Shown: positions 18,418 through 26,668 of the stretch, one piece after another
Numbering within the stretch: position 1 is the stretch's first letter
Layout of the letters: each line of letters starts with the position of its first letter
From: Betaproteobacteria bacterium
GTDB lineage: Bacteria; Pseudomonadota; Gammaproteobacteria; Burkholderiales; Rhodocyclaceae
DNA: 55,168 nt
NCBI GenBank assembly: GCA_009779355.1
Contig: WREK01000002.1
Location: forward strand, 1-55,168
Reading direction: 5' to 3'
The notes under the pieces: generated by a model
The model's input: only the letters and a program-made list of their open reading frames with translations
Database searches by the model: none
Told to the model about the DNA's origin: nothing
Made by a program: the position numbers and the translations under genes

Positions 18418-20070
18418 GTGCAGGTTCTCAGCTCCCGTGCCGCGCTGGCCTGCTATTTGATGTTGTTGCTGGTCTATCTGGCTGGGGCAGTCGTGCCTCC
18501 GCTGGACGGTTTTTCTGCTGGGTATGCCGATATCGCGCTTGCCATCCACGAAGAAGGCAAGTGGGCGAAATTCATGTTCGAGGGCCAGGATTACCAAGGC
18601 GGGTCGCCTCTGCTGTTCTGGTTGACTGCGCTTTCGTTCGAACTCTTCGGCGTCAGTGTGGTTGCCTACAAACTGCCATCCTTACTGTTTTCCGCGCTGG
18701 CCATTTATTCCTCCGTCCGTCTGGGTTCAATACTGTATAACGAAGCGGTTGCACGGCTGGCAGGCGTGATTCTGGCGAGCGCGTTCGCACTCCTGTTCGC
18801 CAACAGCGATGCGAGCATGGATGCCTTACTCATTGGGTCTGTCGTTTTTGCGGCGTGCCAGTTGTTCATTTTCGTTACCGATGAGAACAAGCTTTCGGCC
18901 CGCGCGCATCTCGTCGTGGCCGGAGCCGGTCTGGCGCTTTGCATGGCGGCCAGGGGTCTGGTCGGCGTGCTGCTGCCGCTGCTTGCTGTATTTCTCTATC
19001 TCGTCTACCGGCTCGAATGGCGGCGGGTTTTCGATCCGTTCTGGCTGCTGTTGCCGCTGCTCGTCCTGCTGTTTATTTCACCGCTGCTTTACGCTTACCA
19101 CGCGCAGTTCGGCATGGATGGGCTGATGAAGTTCGTCCTGTGGTTACAAAGTGCCGAGCAACAAACTTCGGGGAATTTGTCTGGTGGCGAAGGCAGGGAT
19201 TTATTTTTCTACTATTACACGTATCTGTGGGCTTTCCTGCCCTGGTCGGCCATCGCACTGTGGCCTGTGGTGTCGGGTGTGCTACGGCTTACGAACGACC
19301 GCTACTGGCCCCGTGCGCAGGGCTATGCCGTTACGTTGGGGGTCATCGCGTTTGTGTTCATCCTCCTGACGTTGGCAAGGTTTAACCTGGTGTATTACGT
19401 CAGTGCTTTGTTGCCTTTTTTTGCCCTTCTGCTTGCAGGCTGGCTTCCCGTGCGGCTCAGGCATCCGGCCTGCCTGCGCAGGTTGTGGCAGATACAATAC
19501 GTAGTCTTCGTGCTGATAGTGGATGCGGCGCTCGTTTTTAACGGTTGGATGTTTCCTCTGCGGGACTGGGTGATTGGTGTAGCGGCGATGGCGCTGCTTG
19601 CGCTCGGAATCTGGGGCATCCCTAATTGGTTGGGCGGCTCCAGGCTGATCATTGCCTCGGTGAGTGTGTCAGCGATGTTCTGGTTGCTGGGCAATATCAA
19701 TCTTTATCCCTGGTTGCTCGAATACCAGGCGGGAACAGTGCTTGGCAATGTGGTGATGGAGCGGCAACTCGACAAGGCAGAAAATGTCTATTACCTCGAA
19801 GGCGGGGGTTGGGCAGCAAGTTTCGATGTCGCCATCCGACGGCGCGCGAAAACACTGTCGTTCGATGCGCTCGCGGTACGGGACAAACCAGCTGTGCTGT
19901 TCGTTACCGCCAGGGGGCATGAGATGATCCTGGCGAAGGGGCTGCCGTTCGATGTGTTGGCGCATAGTTCCGACTACGAGATTTCCCGTCCCGGATGGGA
20001 GTTCCTCAATCCGGGTACGCGCAATAAGGCATTGCGTGGGGCTTATCTATTGCAGGTACGGCCGCAGTAG
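18418..20070 (+). CDS. Glycosyltransferase family 39 / ArnT-like membrane protein
   Basis: This protein of about 550 residues has some ten to twelve membrane helices. The early loop GFSAGYADIALAIHEEGKW corresponds to the acidic catalytic loop of ArnT/PMT-type enzymes, which move sugars from polyprenyl phosphate donors to periplasmic acceptors. The GTG at 18418 is the likely start, since GGAGG lies 6 nt before it and the upstream gene ends at 18415. The ATG at 18388 would overlap that gene. It pairs with the epimerase upstream, which suggests transfer of an epimerised sugar to lipid A, a glycan or a protein. Confidence 0.85.
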   Translation: MQVLSSRAALACYLMLLLVYLAGAVVPPLDGFSAGYADIALAIHEEGKWAKFMFEGQDYQGGSPLLFWLTALSFELFGVSVVAYKLPSLLFSALAIYSSVRLGSILYNEAVARLAGVILASAFALLFANSDASMDALLIGSVVFAACQLFIFVTDENKLSARAHLVVAGAGLALCMAARGLVGVLLPLLAVFLYLVYRLEWRRVFDPFWLLLPLLVLLFISPLLYAYHAQFGMDGLMKFVLWLQSAEQQTSGNLSGGEGRDLFFYYYTYLWAFLPWSAIALWPVVSGVLRLTNDRYWPRAQGYAVTLGVIAFVFILLTLARFNLVYYVSALLPFFALLLAGWLPVRLRHPACLRRLWQIQYVVFVLIVDAALVFNGWMFPLRDWVIGVAAMALLALGIWGIPNWLGGSRLIIASVSVSAMFWLLGNINLYPWLLEYQAGTVLGNVVMERQLDKAENVYYLEGGGWAASFDVAIRRRAKTLSFDALAVRDKPAVLFVTARGHEMILAKGLPFDVLAHSSDYEISRPGWEFLNPGTRNKALRGAYLLQVRPQ

Positions 20071-20095
20071 GACGCGGCAAACGAATTCGACTACC

Positions 20096-21208
20096 TTGCC
20101 ACTTTCCCGCATCGATCCCGCCCGCTATCCCGACCTGCTTGCCGACAAGGTGAAAGGTTTTTGCCGCGCGTCGACGGATGCCGGTGTATCCGTGCCCTTA
20201 CCGCAGGTGTTTGCTTCACAGCCGCTTGGCTACCGGTTGCGGGCGGAATTTCGCATGTGGCACACGGGAGGGCGGCTCGATTACGTGATGTTTGATCCTG
20301 CTGACCCGCGCCGTGCCGTGCCGGTGGAGGATTTTCCGCCTGCCGCTGATCTCGTCCGCGCCCTGATGCCAAAGTTGCGAACGCGCCTGCAGGCTGAGGA
20401 AAATATGCGGCGGCGCATTTTCCAGGTCGAATTCCTTACTACCCTGAAAGGCGAGGCGCTGGTAAGCCTCGTTTATCACCAGCGGCTTGGCATCGAATGG
20501 GAAACTGCCGCGCATGCGCTTGCCGCCGATCTCGGCGTGCAACTGGTTGGGCGCAGCCGTGGGCAAAAAATTGTGATCGGGCGCGACTGGCTGGAGGAAG
20601 AAATCGAAGTTGATGGGCTGCGCCTGCGTACTCGCCAGATCGAAGGCGGTTTCACCCAACCCAATGGCGAAGTCAATCGCGCTATGCTCGGTTGGGCGCG
20701 TGCGCAGGCTGTGGGGCAGGGCGGCGACCTGTTGGAGCTTTATTGTGGAAATGGCAATTTCACCGTGGCGCTGGCCCCGCTTTTCGGCAAAGTGCTTGCC
20801 ACCGAGTTGAGCAAAACCTCGGTTGCCGCCGCTCGCTGGGGCCTGGAAGCCAATGGCGCGTGCAATGTCGCGCTGGCGCGCATGGCGAGCGATGAAATCA
20901 GCGCTGCGCTTGCCCGTGAACGCGCCTTCAGGCGGCTTCAGGAACAGGAAATCGACCTCGATGCCTATCGCTTTTCGACACTGTTCGTCGACCCGCCCAG
21001 AGCCGGGCTGGATGCTCCGACACTGGGGCTGGCGCGCGGGTTCGACCGTGTGCTCTACATTTCATGCAACCCCGTAACCCTGCTCAATAACGTCGGCGCG
21101 CTTGCCACCACCCATCGTGTCGTGTCGGCGGCGGTGTTCGATCAGTTTCCATATACCGACCACCTCGAATCCGGCCTGCTGCTGGAGCGGCGCAGGGTAT
21201 GCGGATAA
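20096..21208 (+). CDS. trmA: tRNA (uracil(54)-C(5))-methyltransferase
   Basis: TrmA makes ribothymidine at position 54 of tRNA. Match to the family is strong along the whole length: YRLRAEFRMWH, FPPAADLVRALM, QVEFLTTLKGEALVSLVYH, RQIEGGFTQPNGEVN, LLELYCGNGNFTVALA (SAM loop), LFVDPPRAGLD, the nucleophile in YISCNPVTL, and the closing FDQFPYTDHLESG. No suitable ATG exists. I propose the TTG at 20096, which gives about 370 residues and a start similar to other TrmA proteins. Earlier ATG codons would lie inside the glycosyltransferase gene. Confidence 0.93.
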   Translation: MPLSRIDPARYPDLLADKVKGFCRASTDAGVSVPLPQVFASQPLGYRLRAEFRMWHTGGRLDYVMFDPADPRRAVPVEDFPPAADLVRALMPKLRTRLQAEENMRRRIFQVEFLTTLKGEALVSLVYHQRLGIEWETAAHALAADLGVQLVGRSRGQKIVIGRDWLEEEIEVDGLRLRTRQIEGGFTQPNGEVNRAMLGWARAQAVGQGGDLLELYCGNGNFTVALAPLFGKVLATELSKTSVAAARWGLEANGACNVALARMASDEISAALARERAFRRLQEQEIDLDAYRFSTLFVDPPRAGLDAPTLGLARGFDRVLYISCNPVTLLNNVGALATTHRVVSAAVFDQFPYTDHLESGLLLERRRVCG

Positions 21209-21294
21209 TGCAAAACGGGTATTCTGTCCTGTATGCTTGCTGTTTGGACACGCACATGAAATGATGGGCGCCGTAATTTTAATTGGAGGTCTAC

Positions 21295-22347
21295 ATGACT
21301 ACTTTGTTCGATCCTATGCAATTTGGCGATTTGACCCTGCCGAACCGTATAATCATGGCTCCCATGACCCGCTGCCGCGCCAGCGCCGAACGCGTGCCCA
21401 ACGCACTGATGGCCGAGTATTACGTCCAGCGCGCCGGGGCAGGGTTGATTATCTCCGAAGGCTGCTCAGTCACCCCGCTGGGGGTTGGCTACCCTGACAC
21501 CCCCGGTATCTGGAACGATGAGCAGATTGCGGGCTGGCAGGCCATCACCGATGCCGTCCATAAGGCCGGGGGGCTCATCTTCCTGCAACTCTGGCACGTG
21601 GGGCGGGTATCCGACCCAATTTACCTCGACGGCCAACTACCCGTTGCACCGAGCGCCATTGCGCCCGAAGGCCACATCAACCTGATCCGTCCGAAGAAAA
21701 ACTATGTTACGCCGCGCGCACTGGAGACGGACGAAATCCCCGGTATCGTCGCGGCCTATCGGCAGGGGGCGGCCAACGCCAAGTTGGCAGGTTTCGATGG
21801 CGTAGACATCCACGGCGCGAACGGTTACCTGATCGACCAGTTTTTGCAGGACTGCTCCAACAAACGCACCGATGCCTATGGCGGTTCTATCGAAAACCGG
21901 GCCCGCCTGATGCTGGAAGTCACCGACGCCTGCATCGAAGTCTGGGGGCCGGGGCGTGTGGGGATGCACATCTCGCCCAGGTGCGACGCGCCGGGCATGG
22001 GCAGCGACAGCAACCCTGCCGCTACGTTTGGCTATGTCGCCAAAGAACTGGGCAAGCGCCGCATCGCCTTCATCTTCGCACGTGAAATGCAAGGCCCTGG
22101 GTTGCTCGGCCCGCAACTCAAACAAGCATTTGGCGGCGTGTTCATCGCCAATGAGAAACTCACTGGCGAAACGGCGGCTCAGGCGCTTGAAAACTACGCC
22201 GATGCCATTTCCTTCGGCGTACCCTTTATTGCCAATCCCGATCTGGTGAAGCGGCTGGCGCAGGGCGCACCGTTGAACCCGCCCCGGTTTGAACTTTTCT
22301 TCGGCGGCGGGGCAGATGGCTATATCGACTATCCGTTTCTGCCCTGA
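21295..22347 (+). CDS. nemA: Old yellow enzyme family NADH:flavin oxidoreductase
   Basis: This FMN-dependent ene-reductase of 350 residues begins [23 protein letters not shown], the usual OYE start. It shows [29 protein letters not shown] with the His/Asn pair that binds the substrate carbonyl or nitro group, [19 protein letters not shown], and [15 protein letters not shown]. The start at 21295 has GGAGG 6-7 nt upstream. Family members reduce N-ethylmaleimide, nitro compounds and enals. One odd point is [16 protein letters not shown], where most members read RVGxRxSPxG. The physiological substrate is unknown. Confidence 0.9.
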   Translation: MTTLFDPMQFGDLTLPNRIIMAPMTRCRASAERVPNALMAEYYVQRAGAGLIISEGCSVTPLGVGYPDTPGIWNDEQIAGWQAITDAVHKAGGLIFLQLWHVGRVSDPIYLDGQLPVAPSAIAPEGHINLIRPKKNYVTPRALETDEIPGIVAAYRQGAANAKLAGFDGVDIHGANGYLIDQFLQDCSNKRTDAYGGSIENRARLMLEVTDACIEVWGPGRVGMHISPRCDAPGMGSDSNPAATFGYVAKELGKRRIAFIFAREMQGPGLLGPQLKQAFGGVFIANEKLTGETAAQALENYADAISFGVPFIANPDLVKRLAQGAPLNPPRFELFFGGGADGYIDYPFLP

Positions 22348-22355
22348 AATCTGAA

Positions 22356-23741
22356 ATGAGCCGCACGGACGCACCGGGCGGGCAACGTCCTATCACTATT
22401 GCCGCCATCGCCACGCCCGCCGGGCGTGGCGGTGTTGGCATCGTCCGCATCTCCGGGGGCAACCTGGCTACCTTTGCAGCCACGCTCACTGACAAGACGC
22501 CTGCACCGCGCCGCGCCGTGCGCGCCGATTTCAAGGCGGGTGACGGCAGCCCCATCGATAGTGGTCTGGCGCTCTATTTTCCCGCCCCGGCTTCCTTTAC
22601 CGGCGAAGACGTACTGGAACTGCATGGTCACGGTGGGCCGGTCGTCATGAACCTGCTGCTTGCCCGCTGTCTCGAACTTGGCGCGCAGTTGGCCGAACCG
22701 GGTGAATTCACCCGCCGCGCCTTCTTGAACGGCAAACTCGATCTTGCCCAGGCCGAAGCCGTTGCCGACCTCATCGACGCCTCTACCACTGCCGCTGCCA
22801 AAAGTGCCGTGCGTTCCCTCACGGGCGAATTTTCCCGCGCCGTACATGCGCTGGTGGAAGAACTCACCGACTTGCGCATGCTCGTCGAAGCCACGCTCGA
22901 TTTCCCCGAAGAAGAAATCGACTTTCTCCGGCAGGCCGACGCCTTCAACCGCATCATTCGCCTTGACGAACGCCTTAGGGAAGTCCATGCACGGGCAAGG
23001 CGGGGCAAACTGCTACAGGCCGGGCTCTCCGTTGTCCTCATCGGGCAGCCCAACGTTGGCAAATCCTCGCTCCTGAACCTGCTCTCTGGCGACGATCTTG
23101 CCATTGTCACCGCCGTTCCCGGCACGACGCGCGACGCGCTCAAATCTTCGATACAAATCCACGGCATCCCGTTGCACATCATCGACACTGCCGGTTTGCG
23201 CGAAACCGGCGACGAAGTCGAAAAAATCGGTATCGCCCGCACCTGGAAAGCCATTTCGGAAGCCGACCTTGCGCTCTTGTTGGTCGATGCGCGTGCGGGC
23301 CTTACCCCGGACGACCATACCATTTTGGAAAAGCTCCCCGAAAGGCTGCCCCGCGTCGTCGTAAGGAACAAGATTGACCTCATCGGTGAAGCGCCGGAAA
23401 AACACCCGCAGGGCATCGGCGGCGTGGAAGGCGTGGTTGTTTCGCTCTCCGCCAAAACCGGGCAAGGGCTGGAACTGCTGGAGGCCACCTTGCTGGAAAT
23501 CGCAGGCTGGCAGGACGCGGAAGACACGTTCGTTGCCCGTGAGCGCCACTTGCGGGCAATCGATGCCGCCGCAGGGCACCTCGCCCTTGCCCGCGCCGAA
23601 CTCGAAACCCCCGTGCCCGCGCTCGAACTCTTTGCCGAAAACCTGCGCCTCGCGCAAAACGCCCTTTCGAAAATCACCGGCGAATTCACTCCGGACGACC
23701 TTCTGGGCGAGATTTTTGGCCGGTTTTGTATTGGGAAATAG
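22356..23741 (+). CDS. mnmE: tRNA modification GTPase MnmE
   Basis: MnmE with MnmG modifies U34 of certain tRNAs (cmnm5U). The protein has 461 residues, the normal length. It shows the N-terminal formyl-THF domain ([43 protein letters not shown]), the G domain ([31 protein letters not shown]) and the C-terminal FCIGK motif. It begins 8 nt after the reductase gene. It is the last housekeeping gene before the accessory stretch. Confidence 0.97.
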   Translation: MSRTDAPGGQRPITIAAIATPAGRGGVGIVRISGGNLATFAATLTDKTPAPRRAVRADFKAGDGSPIDSGLALYFPAPASFTGEDVLELHGHGGPVVMNLLLARCLELGAQLAEPGEFTRRAFLNGKLDLAQAEAVADLIDASTTAAAKSAVRSLTGEFSRAVHALVEELTDLRMLVEATLDFPEEEIDFLRQADAFNRIIRLDERLREVHARARRGKLLQAGLSVVLIGQPNVGKSSLLNLLSGDDLAIVTAVPGTTRDALKSSIQIHGIPLHIIDTAGLRETGDEVEKIGIARTWKAISEADLALLLVDARAGLTPDDHTILEKLPERLPRVVVRNKIDLIGEAPEKHPQGIGGVEGVVVSLSAKTGQGLELLEATLLEIAGWQDAEDTFVARERHLRAIDAAAGHLALARAELETPVPALELFAENLRLAQNALSKITGEFTPDDLLGEIFGRFCIGK

Positions 23742-23798
23742 TGGTCATTCCAGCCAAAAGGATCACTTGGTATATGCACAAACATACATATAATTAAC

Positions 23799-23900
23799 CT
23801 ATGCGCTATCGCCACTACCGAGACGGTTGAGGAAATCCCGATAATTTCGATGCGCAAGGCAGAGCGAAATGAGCAAGAAATCTACTACAGCAACCTTTGA
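23799..23900 (+). pseudogene. Truncated BrnT-type toxin (C-terminal tail only)
   Basis: One frame reads an uninterrupted stretch ending ATTETVEEIPIISMRKAERN and then EQEIYYSNL before TGA at 23898-23900. This matches the C-terminal end of BrnT toxins (general form TER...IRIISARKAxxxEQxxY). The frame is open back to the mnmE stop, but has no ATG before 23850, and the upstream residues do not resemble BrnT, so about two thirds of the toxin are missing. The tail overlaps the start of the brnA-like gene by 32 nt. The match is by eye. Confidence 0.6.
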
Positions 23901-24183
23901 CGAGGATGTACCCATCACTCAAACCGATATTGACGCGGGCAAGCTGATCCTGCGCAGGCGGGTCGAAGGCCGGGTAGTGCAACCAAAGAAGCGTGTCACC
24001 CTCTACCTTGACGCCTTTTTGGTGGAACGTTTCAAGGAGATGGCAGGCAAGCACGGCTACCAGACACTCATCAATGAGACACTAAGAAGTTCGCTTCAAC
24101 AGTCCGACATGGAAGCGATGATCAGAAAGGTGATCCGTGAGGAACTAAAAGCCCCGGATGGCAGCACAGCCTTTGTAGCTTAG
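23869..24183 (+). CDS. brnA: BrnA-type antitoxin
   Basis: This is a small DNA-binding antitoxin of 104 residues. The segment PKKRVTLYLDAFLVERFKEM followed by HGYQTLINETLRSSL is the ribbon-helix-helix region typical of BrnA (KxxVTLRLDxxVLEWFK...GYQTRINxVLR). BrnA normally neutralises and co-represses with BrnT encoded just upstream. Here only the tail of BrnT remains, so this looks like an orphan antitoxin. It may still act as a repressor or protect against related toxins. Confidence 0.8.
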   Translation: MSKKSTTATFDEDVPITQTDIDAGKLILRRRVEGRVVQPKKRVTLYLDAFLVERFKEMAGKHGYQTLINETLRSSLQQSDMEAMIRKVIREELKAPDGSTAFVA

Positions 24184-24184
24184 A

Positions 24185-24237
24185 ATGCGTTGCCTGGAAT
24201 AGCCTCCAATGGGTGTATCCCGGGGTTCAATCATGCG
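24185..24237. repeat. Palindromic repeat, family 2, copy A
   Basis: An imperfect inverted repeat starting GCGTTGCCTGGAATAGC and ending CGGGGTTCAATCATGCG. It is about 70-75 per cent identical by eye to 25213-25265. It overlaps the end of the lipoprotein gene on the minus strand (stop at 24227), so the last codons of that gene derive from repeat DNA. Confidence 0.6.
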
Positions 24238-24973
24238 GTGCATCTCTTTGGGGCGCAGCGTTGGACGCGCTGCTCCGACGGGCAATGGACTGAAACGATG
24301 TATCGAAATCACTGCCCCGGCTGACTTCCGCAATAAGCTGCATTAAACCCGCATGACCTACTTGTTGATACCAGTTTCCGACCACCTTTCTTGCCGTCCC
24401 GTAGCCCAAGAGCCAATTTTCGTTGTCTAACAATTGACCGATTTCATTCAATTTTGGCGCTTTCAACCCATTTTCGGTAGCGCGGAGCCACCCCTGTTCT
24501 GTGTACCTGGGGTCTTGGCTCACAAACACCGCCAATCCTTCATCAAACCAAGAAGGAACTGAACGCATTGAACGCCATACGCCGATCCGGTTGCACAACT
24601 CTAAATGCGCGAGTTCATGGCTAAGGATTACGTCATCCAAACCGCGCGGTGACAACAAAAGCATTGAAGCCCCGTAAGTTTTTCCCCGTGCCGTTAAGCC
24701 TCCATGAGAGGTAAAACACTCTTCAGTAGAACAGGCAAACACTTTGGCTTTGCTTACAGAGTTACCAAAGAAAACCGTAACCCGATTTTTAGCGACATTC
24801 AATGTCTTGAGAAATTCCTGTTGCTGGATCTGAGGCATTTCATCATCGACAAATACGCCTGCCTGTATTTCTTTGAAGCCAAACCATGTTGGCACTAACA
24901 GCTTCGCGCTTCTGACTGTACTGCAACCAGAAAGAAAGGTTGTTAAGATCAAGAATAGTAATAATCTCGTCAT
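24227..24973 (-). CDS. Lipoprotein with gluzincin-type metalloprotease motif
   Basis: A hydrophobic leader ends in the lipobox FLSGC, with the modified cysteine at residue 17 when started at 24973 (248 residues). The catalytic motif is SHELAH (His119, Glu120, His123), followed 22 residues later by SWFDEGLAVF, which supplies the third zinc ligand (Glu145), as in MA-clan 'peptidase MA-like' proteins. The protein is probably anchored in the outer or inner membrane facing the periplasm. Its C-terminus (NAAPQRDAPHD) is encoded by repeat DNA and is unlikely to be ancestral. In-frame ATGs at 24991 and 25009 are possible but weaker. No substrate is known. Confidence 0.72.
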   Translation of the reverse strand: MTRLLLFLILTTFLSGCSTVRSAKLLVPTWFGFKEIQAGVFVDDEMPQIQQQEFLKTLNVAKNRVTVFFGNSVSKAKVFACSTEECFTSHGGLTARGKTYGASMLLLSPRGLDDVILSHELAHLELCNRIGVWRSMRSVPSWFDEGLAVFVSQDPRYTEQGWLRATENGLKAPKLNEIGQLLDNENWLLGYGTARKVVGNWYQQVGHAGLMQLIAEVSRGSDFDTSFQSIARRSSASNAAPQRDAPHD

Positions 24974-25045
24974 TTTAAATGTATTATGCATATAACCAAA
25001 ACTATACAACGTTCAGCTTATGATGACTGGTCAGATAAGCGACAA

Positions 25046-25071
25046 GTTGGAGTGAGCTTGCGAACCTCAAC
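25046..25071. repeat. Palindromic repeat, family 1
   Basis: Arms GTTGGAGTGAGCTTG and its imperfect complement ending CCTCAAC. It is the same family as 10456-10486 and runs in the direction opposite to 25149-25174. Confidence 0.6.
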
Positions 25072-25148
25072 GCCATCATCGTTTCTCGACGAAAGCCATC
25101 GTTTTTCTATTATTATACCTGTATTTCATACGGTTTTTTCCTGGATAT

Positions 25149-25215
25149 TGGGGTTTGCAAGTTCACTCAAACCAACACGCTGTTGTCATTGCGAGCGTAG
25201 CGAAGCAATCCAGCA
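25149..25215. repeat. Family 1 palindrome joined to a REP-like unit
   Basis: A family 1 copy (TTGGGGTTTGCAAGTTCACT, 25149-25174) is followed by a GTCATTGCGAGCGTAGCGAA unit at about 25187-25215. The same two-part layout is seen, more degraded, at 27394-27455. Confidence 0.65.
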
Positions 25216-25265
25216 TGCGTAGCCTGAAATAACTCCGCAAGGGACGTATTCCGGGGTTCAAACTA
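25213..25265. repeat. Palindromic repeat, family 2, copy B
   Basis: An imperfect inverted repeat starting GCGTAGCCTGAAATAAC and ending CGGGGTTCAAACTACGC, so the outer ends GCGTAG and CTACGC pair. It is related to the copy at 24185-24237. Confidence 0.6.
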
Positions 25266-25320
25266 CGCCTGTTCATGTGTTGAGTGTTCAAAAATTCCTC
25301 GTTTTTTGGATGATCGACGA

Positions 25321-25339
25321 GTAGCTTTTAAGCTACAAT
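25321..25339 (+). promoter_or_regulatory. Operator/-10 of the toxin-antitoxin pair
   Basis: GTAGCTTTTAAGCTAC (25321-25336) has perfect 7-bp arms around TT. A -10-like TACAAT (25334-25339) overlaps its right end, and the toxin ATG follows at 25347. Such overlap fits autorepression by the antitoxin, whose family has an HTH fold. No good -35 is visible. Confidence 0.6.
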
Positions 25340-25346
25340 TACGACC

Positions 25347-25667
25347 ATGGTAGAACTCCTTCGGTATCAACGCGAAAACGGTCAAGTGCCATTCACCGAA
25401 TGGCTCAGCGGGTTGCGTGACAAGGTGGCTCAGGCACGCATCCGGGTGCGGCTTCGCCAAGTAGAGGCGGGCAATTTTGGTGATAGTGAACCGGTTGGAG
25501 AAGGCGTTATCGAGTTGCGCATCCATGTCGGCGCAGGTTACCGCGTGTACTGCGCCCGTCATGGAAAGGCGGTTGTGCTTTTGCTGTGTGGCGGCGACAA
25601 GGGCAGGCAAGTAGCAGACATCAAGCAGGCCAAGGAATATTGGTCTGAATGGAAACGGAGGCAATGA
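25347..25667 (+). CDS. HigB/RelE-family toxin
   Basis: This 106-residue protein of the 'phage Gp49-like / addiction module killer' branch of the RelE/ParE superfamily shows FTEWLSGLRDKVAQARIRVRL near the start, GEGVIELRIHVGAGYRVYC in the middle and VLLLCGGDKGRQVADIKQA near the end, with the conserved GYRVYY-type strand and a GGDK turn. Members usually cleave mRNA on the ribosome. The stop overlaps the start of the antitoxin gene, giving toxin-first order as in higBA. Confidence 0.88.
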   Translation: MVELLRYQRENGQVPFTEWLSGLRDKVAQARIRVRLRQVEAGNFGDSEPVGEGVIELRIHVGAGYRVYCARHGKAVVLLLCGGDKGRQVADIKQAKEYWSEWKRRQ

Positions 25668-25996
25668 TGGCTAAGCTCAAAAATGCGGTATCGCACCATG
25701 AGGCGGAAGTCGCCGAACTGCGCGCTGACCGGGATTTGGCAAGCGAGTACCTGAAAGCTGCAATGGAATCGCTCGATGATCCGGATAACCGGGCGGCGGG
25801 TCTTGTGGCACTGCGCACTGTGGCGGAAGCCTATGGCGGCTTGGGCGCAGTAGCTTTGGATGCCGGTATCAGCCGCGAGTCACTTTATCGCGCATTGTCT
25901 CCAAAGGGCAACCCAACGTTGAGGACGTTGCTGGCGGTGTTAAAGTCGGTCGGCATGCGCTTGTCCGTGGAACCGGCGTGGCGTTCGCAAGCGTGA
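25667..25996 (+). CDS. HigA-family antitoxin
   Basis: This 109-residue HTH protein of the 'addiction module antidote' type contains LRTVAEAYGGLGAVALDAG and ISRESLYRALSPKGNPTLRT, an XRE-like HTH with the typical LYRALS-x-GNPTLxTLxxVL signature. Two adjacent ATGs (25664 and 25667) are possible. GGAGG at 25657-25661 is better placed for the second, and the toxin stop overlaps both. It should neutralise the upstream toxin and repress the shared promoter. Confidence 0.87.
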   Translation: MAKLKNAVSHHEAEVAELRADRDLASEYLKAAMESLDDPDNRAAGLVALRTVAEAYGGLGAVALDAGISRESLYRALSPKGNPTLRTLLAVLKSVGMRLSVEPAWRSQA

Positions 25997-26054
25997 GGTG
26001 TATAAGTTAGCCTGTACGGACCGACAAAAATCAAGTTCAGGGGAGAATTAGCTT

Positions 26055-26627
26055 ATGGACAAAACCCGCTGCCTGTGGGCAGAAAACGATGAAAAAATGT
26101 CGAAATATCATGATGAAGTCTGGGGTATGCCTGAGCATGATGATCAGAAACTTTTCGCAAAACTTTGCCTGGATTTAATGCAGGCAGGCCTCGCTTGGCG
26201 GACGATTCTGTATAAGCAGGAAAATTTTGAAAGGGCTTTTGGCGGTTTTCATATTGAAACGGTTGCCGAGTACGATGAGGCAAAATTTTACGAGTTGATG
26301 CAGAATGATGGAATTGTGCGTAATCGTCTAAAAATCCGCGCCATTATCAACAATGCAAATCGCACCCTGGAAATACAAAAAGAATTCGGTAGTTTTGACG
26401 CTTATTTATGGAGTTTTACAAAAGGGGAGACTATCAAAAACCATTGGCAGACTATTGATGAAATTCCAGCTTTTAGTCCGCTAAGCGATGCTATCAGTAA
26501 AGATTTGAAAAAACGGGGCTTTAGATTCGTTGGTACTACAATCGTTTACGCTTACCTGCAAGCAGTTGGAGTCGTAAACGACCATTTGACTAGTTGTTTT
26601 TGCTATGAAAATAAAAACCGGGCTTGA
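26055..26627 (+). CDS. tag: DNA-3-methyladenine glycosylase I
   Basis: Tag removes 3-methyladenine from alkylated DNA. The 190-residue protein shows RCLWAENDEKMSKYHDEVWG at the start, with the zinc-binding Cys and the His of the second motif, ELFxxL-like KLFAKLCLDLMQAGLAW, and NDHLTSCFCY at the end with the other zinc ligands. Members of the family are about 185-190 residues. The gene is richer in A and T than the surrounding housekeeping genes and belongs to the accessory stretch. Confidence 0.93.
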   Translation: MDKTRCLWAENDEKMSKYHDEVWGMPEHDDQKLFAKLCLDLMQAGLAWRTILYKQENFERAFGGFHIETVAEYDEAKFYELMQNDGIVRNRLKIRAIINNANRTLEIQKEFGSFDAYLWSFTKGETIKNHWQTIDEIPAFSPLSDAISKDLKKRGFRFVGTTIVYAYLQAVGVVNDHLTSCFCYENKNRA

Positions 26628-26668
26628 ATCAAAAAATGACCCGATATCGGATAAAATTTCTGCCACTT

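Larger units (their letters stand above)
24974..25346. other. Repeat-bearing intergenic region
   Basis: This gap of about 370 bp carries two family 1 palindromes (25046-25071 and 25149-25174), one REP-like unit (about 25187-25215), one family 2 palindrome (25213-25265) and the promoter/operator of the toxin-antitoxin pair (25321-25339). The part 25072-25148 between the palindromes is AT-rich and holds no gene I can recognise. Confidence 0.6.

Noticed and set aside
24253-24283. GC-rich inverted repeat that could be a terminator of brnA or of the lipoprotein gene
   Set aside because: It lies inside the lipoprotein coding sequence and lacks a T-run; better explained as repeat-derived DNA.
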